Shown in pieces: positions 28,318 to 36,126 of a stretch of 36,126 nt of DNA. Origin of the DNA: Candidatus Methanovirga procula (GTDB lineage: Archaea > Methanobacteriota > Methanobacteria > Methanobacteriales > Methanobacteriaceae); contig JAITGU010000149.1 in the NCBI GenBank assembly GCA_031280375.1, positions 1 to 36,126 of the forward strand. Direction: 5' to 3'. The first letter of the stretch is position 1, and the number at the start of each line of letters is the position of its first letter. The translations under genes and the position numbers were made by a program. The notes beneath the pieces are model-generated. The model was not told where the DNA came from. It saw nothing but the letters and a program-made list of their open reading frames with translations, and ran no database searches.

Positions 28318-28331
28318 AACATGACACCTTA

Positions 28332-29897
28332 TCAATTTTCAATTAAATAGACACGATGTGGATAGTTAAATGAAGGATCAATTTCTCCTACTTCAACCAA
28401 TCTTAAATCGTTTTCTAAAAGTAAATTATTAAAATCATATAAATAATCACCCATATCAAAAATCCAAATCTTACCATTTCTCAATCCTGCACTTATATTT
28501 TTAATTATTGAAGATTTGTTATTCCAAACAATCATCAAATTATTAGGAAAATAAATTTCAAACCCATAACCTCTCCAACAAGGTTGACCTACAAATATTA
28601 TCATATCATTTTCATTTATTTGATTTGTATAACTATTGAATTCAAAAGAAGCAATTCCCCTATAATTTTCAAAATCAACAAAAGTAATCGTGTTTGTGAG
28701 ACCAACTAATAGAATTATTACTATAGTTGGAGTGAAAACTAATTTTTTCAAATAAAGCTTAGCTAATAAAACTGAAAATGAAAGCCAAAAACAGCCTAAT
28801 AAGGGAGTAACATACCTAAAAGTAAATATAGGTTTAACAAAAAAAGAAAACAACAACACAAAAAACATTGAAATAAGTAAAAGAAAAACACCCCCTTCAA
28901 TAAGAAAACTATTGAAACCTTTCTCTGTTTTTCTTATTCTAAATATATAGTGTCTGTCATGACAATAGATTAATAATGAGAATATAATAGAAGTGAACAA
29001 TAACAAGCTCAATATTGTTAAGCCATAATATTCACCTGTAAGTTGGATACCACTATAATCAAGTTTAATGGGAGAAAAAATAAACGAAAATAATTGAGAT
29101 ACAGTTTGAAAACCAGGACGAACCCATAACTGATCATTAGATGTTGAAAACATCGTTGATCTATAAATCAAAAGAACAATCCATGGAACATAAAATAATA
29201 CCATGATCACTACTGATAATATCCAATTTCTCAATAAAAGCTTATTTTTTAAAATCAAATATGCTAATATTAACAGATAAAGAAAACCAACAAAAATCAC
29301 ACAATAATAATGAGTATAAACTGCAAATAGATTGAATAAAGTGAAAATAATCCAATTTTTCTTATTAAACTCCCTAATAATTAAATAACCATAATAAAAA
29401 CTCAAAGTTATAAAAAACATTGCCCAGCTATACATTCGAATATCTGTAGCATAAAAGATTAATTTTGGCATTGTAGTGATGCAGAATGAAAAAATACCGA
29501 AACTCAACCATCCAAAATCTTTTCTAATTCTCACGAAACCAAAAATATATAGTAAAATAATTGGAATTAACGAAAACAACTTTAACCATAGAATACTAAA
29601 AACTACATTATGTGTGAAAATACGAAAAAATTCAAGCCAAATCTTCAATAATAAATAATATAATGGATGATGAGTATCACAGAATGTGAAACCATCAATC
29701 ACCATAGTAGGATTAAGCAAATTTAAAAAAGAAAAATCATTAATCCTATAAATAGAAAAAAATGCATCATCCCATAATGTCGCACTCAAACCAAACAACA
29801 ACATGAACAGTAGTAATAATATGCCTAAAATAAACAGACAAAAACCTAAACATTCACCAAAGTTTCTACTACAGATATTTTTACTAAAAAAATACAT
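28332..29897 (-). CDS. GT39-like (PMT/ArnT-type) membrane glycosyltransferase
   Basis: This protein of about 521 residues has roughly ten membrane helices and GT-C fold marks: the acidic pair in ATLWDDAFFSIYR in the first outside loop and CDTHHPLYYLLL shortly after. A soluble C-terminal part follows (about the last 110 residues, with IIFVGQPCWRGYG). Members transfer sugars from polyprenyl phosphate to protein or lipid on the outer face. ATG at 29897 sits seven bases past the adhesin stop behind AGTGAT; ATG at 29915 or TTG at 29921 would overlap the adhesin end. Either way it is tightly coupled to the adhesin, pointing to it as the likely substrate. Acceptor and sugar are unproven. Confidence 0.72.
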   Translation of the reverse strand: MYFFSKNICSRNFGECLGFCLFILGILLLLFMLLFGLSATLWDDAFFSIYRINDFSFLNLLNPTMVIDGFTFCDTHHPLYYLLLKIWLEFFRIFTHNVVFSILWLKLFSLIPIILLYIFGFVRIRKDFGWLSFGIFSFCITTMPKLIFYATDIRMYSWAMFFITLSFYYGYLIIREFNKKNWIIFTLFNLFAVYTHYYCVIFVGFLYLLILAYLILKNKLLLRNWILSVVIMVLFYVPWIVLLIYRSTMFSTSNDQLWVRPGFQTVSQLFSFIFSPIKLDYSGIQLTGEYYGLTILSLLLFTSIIFSLLIYCHDRHYIFRIRKTEKGFNSFLIEGGVFLLLISMFFVLLFSFFVKPIFTFRYVTPLLGCFWLSFSVLLAKLYLKKLVFTPTIVIILLVGLTNTITFVDFENYRGIASFEFNSYTNQINENDMIIFVGQPCWRGYGFEIYFPNNLMIVWNNKSSIIKNISAGLRNGKIWIFDMGDYLYDFNNLLLENDLRLVEVGEIDPSFNYPHRVYLIEN

Positions 29898-29904
29898 AAT
29901 ATCA

Positions 29905-31389
29905 CTAAGCAGCATTTTCAAGTGGTATAAATCCTAAATTTTCAGGTTTGTTATTAATAAAAATACATCCACTTCTGGCAGGATCAATAAGATAAGTGTA
30001 GTCTTCGCTTGACCAAAGAGCTACACCTCCACCACTACCAAGTGATGCTATGTTATCTTGAACTATTAATCCATGAATATTTCCAAACCGTCCTAAATTA
30101 CAAATACCTCCACCATTTAAGGCTTTATTCCCAACAAACATTGGATTATAAAAAGTATTGTTTATTGTAGTATTCAGCAAAGTTAAATTAGTTTCATAAC
30201 CATAATTATAAATACCTCCACCATAACCATTTGCAGTATTATTAAATATATCACAGGCATATATTTCACAACGATCATTATTTTTAATGCCTCCACCATT
30301 ATTACTTGCAATATTATATTTTATTTTAGGATAAGTAAATATTCCTGTACCATTAAATATACTAACTCCACCACCGTCATATTCAGCATTATTAGAATTT
30401 ATACTGCAAGTAGTGAACCTGCTTAATCCTTCATTTATGTTAACTCCGCCACCATCATTTGCACTATTGTCACTTATGTTGCAGTTTGTGAAGTTTCCAA
30501 AACCAAGATTCACATAGACGCCACCACCATACATTCTCGCAGTATTATTAGAAATACTACAATTAAAAATTGGAGGATTATTATCCTGTCCTAAATGTAT
30601 ACCACCACCACTATTAGCATTATTGTTTGTGAAGTTACAATTACTAATATAACATCTTGTATTGGTCTTAGTTATACTGATCCCACCGCCTCTATTTGAT
30701 GCTTCATTATTTGTGAAACTACAATTAATTATATGATTAGTTCCACCACCTGTTATAAAAACTCCTCCACCATCTTCTTCTGTCTTGCTTGAATCTATAA
30801 TGCAATCATACAAGTTCAAATTACTACCATTATTGAGTATTGCCCCACCACTTGTCATTGCATATCCATCTGTTAAATTAAGATCTTTTATAGTAACATT
30901 AACTTTAACATTAGGATCCATATTAAATATTTGATATCCATGACCATACACAGTCTTTTTACCGTTTTCACTTCTTATTGTAACATTTTTAGAAACATTA
31001 GATGTCTCATGCCATGCATTAAGATCACTTAGAACAACTATTGTTCCACCATCATTAACAAGTTCCACAGCCCTTTTTAAATTTTGAACAGGATCATCCA
31101 TTGTACCACTATTGTTATCATCACCACTATTACTAACATAAATCTGACCAAAATTGGAATTACTATAGTTTAATACTCTATTATTTTTAACATGAACTGG
31201 GACTCTTGCTAAATCAAGATAGCGATCTTCATTAAAAATTCCATTAATAGAAGTTCCGCAGGGTGAAAGTGAACTAGTTAATGATTCTCCAGTTTGAGTA
31301 AAATATGTTGCATTCACAGAAAATAAAAGAATAACAATTATCATCACATTTGTCAAAGATAAAAGAAATTTTAAATTTTTTTTTAACAT
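29905..31389 (-). CDS. Adhesin-like protein, beta-helix, no C-terminal anchor
   Basis: This 494-residue exported protein has a signal peptide (FLLSLTNVMIIVILLFSVNA) and a short linker. An entry segment follows with YVSNSGDDNNSGTMDDPVQN, then about ten turns of a right-handed beta-helix, each with a GGG(I/V/A) core such as NSGGGIHLGQ and YGGGVYVNLG, flanked by Asn/Ser-rich NNTA and SNNN. These repeats are typical of methanogen adhesin-like proteins. Unlike many, it has no Ig-like tail, membrane helix or wall-binding repeat and ends at LGFIPLENAA. It is either truncated or held otherwise. GGAGGTTAA precedes the ATG. The next gene, a GT39-like enzyme, begins within eight bases or overlaps. Confidence 0.8.
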   Translation of the reverse strand: MLKKNLKFLLSLTNVMIIVILLFSVNATYFTQTGESLTSSLSPCGTSINGIFNEDRYLDLARVPVHVKNNRVLNYSNSNFGQIYVSNSGDDNNSGTMDDPVQNLKRAVELVNDGGTIVVLSDLNAWHETSNVSKNVTIRSENGKKTVYGHGYQIFNMDPNVKVNVTIKDLNLTDGYAMTSGGAILNNGSNLNLYDCIIDSSKTEEDGGGVFITGGGTNHIINCSFTNNEASNRGGGISITKTNTRCYISNCNFTNNNANSGGGIHLGQDNNPPIFNCSISNNTARMYGGGVYVNLGFGNFTNCNISDNSANDGGGVNINEGLSRFTTCSINSNNAEYDGGGVSIFNGTGIFTYPKIKYNIASNNGGGIKNNDRCEIYACDIFNNTANGYGGGIYNYGYETNLTLLNTTINNTFYNPMFVGNKALNGGGICNLGRFGNIHGLIVQDNIASLGSGGGVALWSSEDYTYLIDPARSGCIFINNKPENLGFIPLENAA

Positions 31390-31430
31390 TATATTAACCT
31401 CCGTCTTTTAAAAAAGGATATTTATTTACA

Positions 31431-31441
31431 ACTTATAAAAT
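31431..31441 (-). promoter_or_regulatory. TATA-like box shared by both adhesin genes
   Basis: ACTTATAAAAT on the plus strand (ATTTTATAAGT on the coding strand) lies about 42 bases before the adhesin start at 31389. The same 11 bases recur about 67 bases before the other adhesin start. It fits an archaeal TATA box in sequence; the transcription start is not known. Confidence 0.45.
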
Positions 31442-31527
31442 TCAAATTTTTATTTGAGTAAAAAGTTTAAAAATCAAAACATGATTTCTTTAATAACATA
31501 GTTCAAGTATTATTAATAAGTTATTTA

Positions 31528-32172
31528 TTAATGGATTCTTACAAAATTTTTTATTATTGAAGTATAAGACCTCCTCGCAAAAAAAGAATAATTATATTTA
31601 TTAAATAATCCATCTAAACTCATATCAAAGTCAATCATGAAATAAGACCCTGATCCAAAATACATATCAGAGTCACTGAAAATACAGTCTACTCTCAATG
31701 GGTACCACCCCCAATTTCGAGTTTTAATATTATAATTACAATAGCCCACTCCATTCACGAAATTAATATTACGGTATTCATAATTATTCTGAGTATACTC
31801 TTTTACACCAACAACATAATTTCCATTAACTGGAATATCAGCAGATGTTATAAATTTGATATTGATTGTATCATTATATCTACAACTACTCGCATTTGAT
31901 GATGCTTCCATTGTTGTATTAAACTTATTATAATGAACATGTGGTTCATAACGACTATAATCATAATAATACTTTCTGGATTCTACCTGCCTATATTGAT
32001 TTTTTAGGAATTCAACTACAAAATTATTCGTAAGTCTATTTATAGTATAATCAACATTAGCTTCACCATTTTCAAAGTGCAGTATCTTTTCGTCATTATT
32101 GATTTTCACTTTATAGTTCCCATCTTTTATATTATTACCATCAGTCGTTGTGACCTTAATTCTAATATTAAT
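31528..32172 (-). pseudogene. Adhesin C-terminal fragment, Ig-like domains, no start
   Basis: An open frame without a good start codon follows directly, in the same frame, after the stop of the adhesin at 32176. It reads IRIKVTTTDGNNIKDGNYKV and then NGEANVDYTINRLTNN, with later VPVNGNYVVGVKEYTQNN-like sequence, the pattern of Ig-like beta repeats from the stalk of methanogen adhesins. The tail becomes unusual (YSFFARRSYTSIIKNFVRIH). A GTG at 32109 is the first possible start, but no ribosome site supports it. It is best read as debris of another adhesin, left by recombination or a nonsense change. Confidence 0.55.
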
Positions 32173-32175
32173 AGT

Positions 32176-33225
32176 TTATCCTATGTATACATTTTCTGGC
32201 ATTTCAACATAAGTAACTGTAGATACTGACTCTTCTCCTGTGAATTTGTCCTTAACAAGCCATGTTACTAATGACCCCACACCAGCTGAAAATATGCTCA
32301 TTAGAATACTAGATATAAGTTTATGTGATTTCACCCAATTAGAAATGCTATCATACTTACAATACAAAAGAATACAACCCATTATAATCAAAGCTGAAGT
32401 CAAACCAACTCCAGTCCACAGATATGGATTATGTTCAGTAGGAATATCTAATTTAACTTCAACTTCGTCTTGTGATGTTAGGAGTACTAAATCTCCTGCA
32501 GTAGCATCATCATCAAGATTATAGCACTTCATGTAATGCCCATTATCGCCAATATGTGCTTTAAAATACCCATCCTTTTTATATTCATTAATACTTTTTT
32601 GACTAGGGCGAACAAAGCCTTGTATAAAATACCTTGCTTTACTTAATGTAGAATCCAACAAAATTAAATTCGTATTAACATATAGTCTATCATCTTCGTT
32701 TATATTATCCAAACTATTTTCAAGCATATCACAATCAGTAATATTAAATTTTTTATTAATACCAACTATTACTTCTGTATTTTGTGATAGTGAATTATTA
32801 GTAAAATTAGAATAAGACATATTAAATTCTGGAGACATACTTAAAATTGCACTGCCTTTATAAGCATTGTTTTTTATAAAAGATGAATTACTAATAGTTA
32901 AATAATTTTCTTGGGTAGGATGAGTGGTGCTTAATTTTCTTCCATAATCTGAAAATCTGAAATTAAATTGATTAGAATGAGATTTAGAGCTGAATTGGTT
33001 AGTAAAGATCTGATTAGATGTACTTTTATTATAATCATATAAACTAACGATTGCTCCTCCAAATCCACTAACATTATTATTCTCAAAAACACATTCATTA
33101 ACATTTAAATTTGATTCATTATTCGTTATACCAGCACCATCTAAACCAAAACCGTTTATAAAGTGTAAAGATTCAATATTCACAGTTAATCCAGGCACTA
33201 TATTCATTATTTTAGTTTTATTCAA
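32176..33225 (-). CDS. Adhesin-like protein, C-terminal part (frameshifted gene)
   Basis: This 349-residue piece begins in the middle of a beta-helix (IVPGLTVNIESLHFINGFGL, then SGFGGAIVSLYD) and ends with two membrane helices (about 268-289 and 305-324) separated by a basic loop, plus a short tail ENVYIG. It has no signal peptide and its first codon is a TTG without a ribosome site. Read one frame over, the preceding gene ends NVTKNVKIKSDKG just before KLKLNGLNKTKIMNI here, a normal adhesin sequence. One missing base in GGAAATT (33238-33246) explains the split. Together they form an adhesin of about 1120 residues anchored by its C-terminus. Confidence 0.7.
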   Translation of the reverse strand: MNKTKIMNIVPGLTVNIESLHFINGFGLDGAGITNNESNLNVNECVFENNNVSGFGGAIVSLYDYNKSTSNQIFTNQFSSKSHSNQFNFRFSDYGRKLSTTHPTQENYLTISNSSFIKNNAYKGSAILSMSPEFNMSYSNFTNNSLSQNTEVIVGINKKFNITDCDMLENSLDNINEDDRLYVNTNLILLDSTLSKARYFIQGFVRPSQKSINEYKKDGYFKAHIGDNGHYMKCYNLDDDATAGDLVLLTSQDEVEVKLDIPTEHNPYLWTGVGLTSALIIMGCILLYCKYDSISNWVKSHKLISSILMSIFSAGVGSLVTWLVKDKFTGEESVSTVTYVEMPENVYIG

Positions 33226-33236
33226 GCCATTTAACT

Positions 33237-35528
33237 TTAATTTCCTTTATCACTTTTTATCTTAACATTCTTAGTCACATTAATAGTTTCAGTAATACTG
33301 AGATCAGTTAATAGATGAATTGTCCCATTAGGTTTAACAATATTCATCGCATAATTGACATTAGCCACAGGATTATTAATACCACCCAAATTATCATTAC
33401 TTCCATTAAAAGCAACATAAATATCACTTAAAGATTCAAAAGGATCAGTATAATTATATTCATAATTATCAACTTTTATAGATACTTTATCCCTTTGATG
33501 TAAATCAAAAATTTGATTATTTCGAGCATCAAAACTGAAATTTTTATCACTCAAAATACAAAATCCATCAAAATAAGGAAGTAACGACTTATTATTAGGG
33601 TAATTATCATTAGTGTTGAAAACATAATTAAGTGTATTATTAGATTTATTAGTAGATGAGTTCACAATGAAATAATGCTCTGGAATGTGATTAGTTTGTT
33701 TTGTTGTGAGATCATTAGCCCCCCACCAGTTGAAATCTAAATTAATTAATCCTTCTCCATAAAAATCTTCGCCTTCTTCAAACCAGCTATTTTTATTATT
33801 TAATATTCTATTATAATTAACATTACTAACATTATTTGAACTAATAAAAAAACCACCACCTCTGTATGCAGAGTTATTTATAATATTAGATCTTGCAATA
33901 TTTACAAATGCAGAAAAAAATAAGCATATTCCTCCTCCAAAATCCGTTGCTTTATTATTTAAGACATTAGAATTTGTAATAACATTGTTTATACCACCCC
34001 CCATCATATGAATCCCAGCACCATTAACTGCTGCGTTATTTACAACAGTGCAATTATCAATAGTAGCATTGTTACCACTAAGTATAGCAATTCCACCCCC
34101 ATCACCCAGAACTTTATTATTAACAAGTGTACAATTTTTAATGATGGTATTATCAGCTCCAAGCGAAAGAATTGCACCACCATCACCATTAAAATTCGCA
34201 CCTTTAATTGTCAAGCCTTCAAGTCTCACATTATCGGATAAAATCTTAAATCCATTATCATTTTTGCCTGTTAAGTCTATGACAGGATGACCATCATCCT
34301 TAGATTTTATCGTTAATGGTTTTGTGATTATAAGATTACAATCTCTTATAGAATCATCTTTACTACCTTTATTATATATTCCATCAGGCAGTTCTATCAC
34401 AGTGTTAGGTTCCGCTTCGTCAATTAACTCTTTTATAGAGTCAACAGTATTTGAAAAAATTATTATCTTCAAACATTGATTATCAACAACACTCTCAAAA
34501 CTCTGATTAAATAAGTACTTAGCTTCACACTGAAAATTATAAGGTTCTCTCCCATCCTTAATTATAGATTCATTAATAAAATTATGTTTAACTGAGAAAT
34601 AAGGTAATAAATTATTATTATCTGTTCTATTAGTTGTGTTAAGAACCAAATCATATCCAATGTTTACATTACTACCATCAATAAAACCAACAGAAGTATT
34701 ATCTGTAGTAATATTATTATTCAAGTATAAAACTGTTGAGTAATGATCATTCGGAACAACATTGGTTTGTGTGCTATTCACGGTATTAGATCCCCACCAA
34801 TTATGATCCAAATTAATTGAATCTTTAAGGGAGTTACCATCCATATCATGAAGTTCCTTAACAAAAACATCATCATAACTATCAAAGTTATTATTAGATG
34901 CTTTATTATTGTAAAACCTACAATGATTTATACTAACATTATAAACATTTCTACCATCGTAATTATCTATATAAACTCCAGCACCATTATCACTAACTTT
35001 ATTATCTACAATGTTACAGCCAGAAATATTAACATTACTATTACTTACATATACACCCCCACCCATGGAATTTGTAGCATTAGTAATATTACAATTGTTT
35101 ATGGTTGCATTAGCCTGGTTTCGTATCAGAATTCCATTACTAACATTACATCCATTAATTGTTAATCCTTCAAGTTTAAAATTAGCTCCATTTAGAGTAA
35201 TAATAGTGCCTTTATTAGTAGGTCTTTTTGATAGGATAGGATTTCCACCAACTCCTGATGCTTTTAATGTTATACTTTTAGCAATAATACCTGATGATGT
35301 TTTATAATCACCACCATCTAATAAAATAGTATCTCCATCCTTTGCATTATCAACAGCCTCTTCAATAGAATCTCCAGGATGAAGATTAATAATCTTACCA
35401 TCACGATTTTCATATAATGCATCATGCCCTAAAACATTCATTGGAATCAGACTAAACAATAGTAAATAAATAATCCAACAACCAAGTATACATTTACCTC
35501 TTAAATGACTTAATTTCTTCTTCAACAT
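33237..35528 (-). CDS. Adhesin-like protein, N-terminal part (frameshifted gene)
   Basis: This piece of about 763 residues starts with a signal peptide (CILGCWIIYLLLFSLIPMNV then LGHDA) and contains two pectin-lyase-like beta-helix blocks. Each block is introduced by an entry motif (DSIEEAVDNAKDGDTILLDG near 50-70; KELIDEAEPNTVIELPDG near 370) and closed by an NLDHNWWGSN or NLDFNWWGAND element. Turns carry GGGVYV, GGGIAI and GGGFFI with Asn-rich flanks, which would offer many N-glycosylation sequons. A third entry motif, VAFNGSNDNLGGINNPVANV, starts just before the frameshift. ATG at 35528 is chosen because GAGGT lies about eight bases upstream. It probably is a surface adhesin, but whether it is still made whole is doubtful. 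Confidence 0.75.
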   Translation of the reverse strand: MLKKKLSHLRGKCILGCWIIYLLLFSLIPMNVLGHDALYENRDGKIINLHPGDSIEEAVDNAKDGDTILLDGGDYKTSSGIIAKSITLKASGVGGNPILSKRPTNKGTIITLNGANFKLEGLTINGCNVSNGILIRNQANATINNCNITNATNSMGGGVYVSNSNVNISGCNIVDNKVSDNGAGVYIDNYDGRNVYNVSINHCRFYNNKASNNNFDSYDDVFVKELHDMDGNSLKDSINLDHNWWGSNTVNSTQTNVVPNDHYSTVLYLNNNITTDNTSVGFIDGSNVNIGYDLVLNTTNRTDNNNLLPYFSVKHNFINESIIKDGREPYNFQCEAKYLFNQSFESVVDNQCLKIIIFSNTVDSIKELIDEAEPNTVIELPDGIYNKGSKDDSIRDCNLIITKPLTIKSKDDGHPVIDLTGKNDNGFKILSDNVRLEGLTIKGANFNGDGGAILSLGADNTIIKNCTLVNNKVLGDGGGIAILSGNNATIDNCTVVNNAAVNGAGIHMMGGGINNVITNSNVLNNKATDFGGGICLFFSAFVNIARSNIINNSAYRGGGFFISSNNVSNVNYNRILNNKNSWFEEGEDFYGEGLINLDFNWWGANDLTTKQTNHIPEHYFIVNSSTNKSNNTLNYVFNTNDNYPNNKSLLPYFDGFCILSDKNFSFDARNNQIFDLHQRDKVSIKVDNYEYNYTDPFESLSDIYVAFNGSNDNLGGINNPVANVNYAMNIVKPNGTIHLLTDLSITETINVTKNVKIKSDKGN

Positions 35529-35594
35529 TATTTCAACCTCGGACAATTATCGAGAATTTTTATTAACCTACCAAAAATAGCATATTTTGATAAG

Positions 35595-35605
35595 ACTTAT
35601 AAAAT
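35595..35605 (-). promoter_or_regulatory. TATA-like box upstream of the first adhesin
   Basis: ACTTATAAAAT here is identical to 31431-31441 and stands about 67 bases before the ATG at 35528 on the coding strand. The shared 11-mer suggests a common promoter type for both adhesins. Confidence 0.45.
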
Positions 35606-35913
35606 ATTGAAACTTTCATATTAACCTAATGTTGTGGTAGTATATAAAGGTGCCGATTATTCACACTCTCCTCTATGGTTTTAATTTTAGTATTATAGAC
35701 TTTTATAGATTATATAGTGTAAATTACGATTATAAACAATATAATTAATCTATTCAGCTGAAAAAATGTATGAATTATTGTTAAAAAGCACGGTGACAAA
35801 TTAAATAGAATTGACCAAATAATAGAATATAATAAATATTTTAAATTATGAAATATAAATATAGTTTTTTAATATTAATTTTTTGTAAAAGACTCTTGGA
35901 TACTATAATGACA

Positions 35914-36014
35914 AAAAAAATGTATTGATTTAATTAAATGTGGACATGATATATGTTTAAATTACAAAATCCATGAAAATATTCATTCACTATTTTTAAA
36001 TTTAAATAAACAAG
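35914..36014. repeat. Island-flanking repeat, right copy
   Basis: AAATTACAAAATCCATGAAA then ATATTCATTCACTATTTTTA matches 26516-26566, in the same orientation. It lies in the 598-base stretch upstream of the first adhesin, which otherwise holds the promoter and no visible gene. By analogy with the left copy, it may lie just past the 3' end of another surface gene beyond the window. Confidence 0.55.
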
Positions 36015-36126
36015 GTGTCTGAAAATTCAAAAAAATTGAAGGTGGTTAGAGTATTATTTTGCATATATTAAGCTCAATAAAAAGTTGTCTTATAAAAGTA
36101 CAATCCATATAAACTTTTAAGTCAAA

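Noticed and set aside
34848-35307. Plus-strand frames rich in Ile/Thr or Pro/Leu
   Set aside because: They are antisense products of the Asn-rich adhesin repeats.
33237-35528. Adhesin DNA repeats as a CRISPR-like array
   Set aside because: The repeats are degenerate, in-frame codons for GGG and NNS turns, with no conserved palindromic repeat or uniform spacers.
1-36126. tRNA or rRNA genes
   Set aside because: No GC-rich cloverleaf-like segment or rRNA signature stands out against the AT-rich background.

Overview
The window is very AT-rich DNA from a methanogenic archaeon, most likely a Methanobrevibacter-type member of the Methanobacteriales. Pointers are the F430 biosynthesis gene cfbD, the coenzyme M gene comE, a Sec61-gamma type SecE, the archaeal ArvA/B/C (OapA/B/C) trio, large adhesin-like proteins with Asn-rich beta-helix repeats, purine-rich Shine-Dalgarno sites (AGGTGA type) and frequent TTG starts. 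No rRNA, tRNA or CRISPR array was seen. The species cannot be fixed from sequence alone.

Layout. 1-2360 is a decayed accessory stretch: a PIN-domain toxin-like gene behind a frameshifted SocA/YwgA-like partner, with an inverted repeat on either side and a run of ATTGTGAAA repeats. 2364-8914 is mostly core: a polysaccharide flippase, a DUF89 phosphatase, a ThiS/MoaD-like protein, an SLC13-type transporter with two spaced palindromes at its start, and the divergent arvA-arvB-arvC genes for vesicle formation. 9122-10753 is an AAA-ATPase/PD-(D/E)XK protein. 10800-18415 is littered with relics of one DDE transposon (two decayed copies plus one isolated end) lying around comE, valS, a small cysteine-rich secreted protein and a MITE-like repeat. 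18480-26111 returns to cell-envelope and core genes: a small membrane protein, a family 2 glycosyltransferase, a large unknown membrane protein, cfbD, a UPF0104 membrane protein, rnz-mscS and secE.

26657-35528 is a minus-strand surface island: an adhesin-like protein broken by one frameshift, a fragment of another adhesin, a second adhesin that ends without an anchor, and then two GT39-like membrane glycosyltransferases packed tightly behind it, the last of them also split by a frameshift. The order adhesin then glycosyltransferase suggests dedicated glycosylation of the adhesin. Similar repeats lie at both outer edges of this island.

The best candidates for something new are the adhesin-glycosyltransferase island, the PIN/SocA-like pair, the structured leader before a comE gene that has no comD beside it, and the spaced palindromes at the SLC13 gene.
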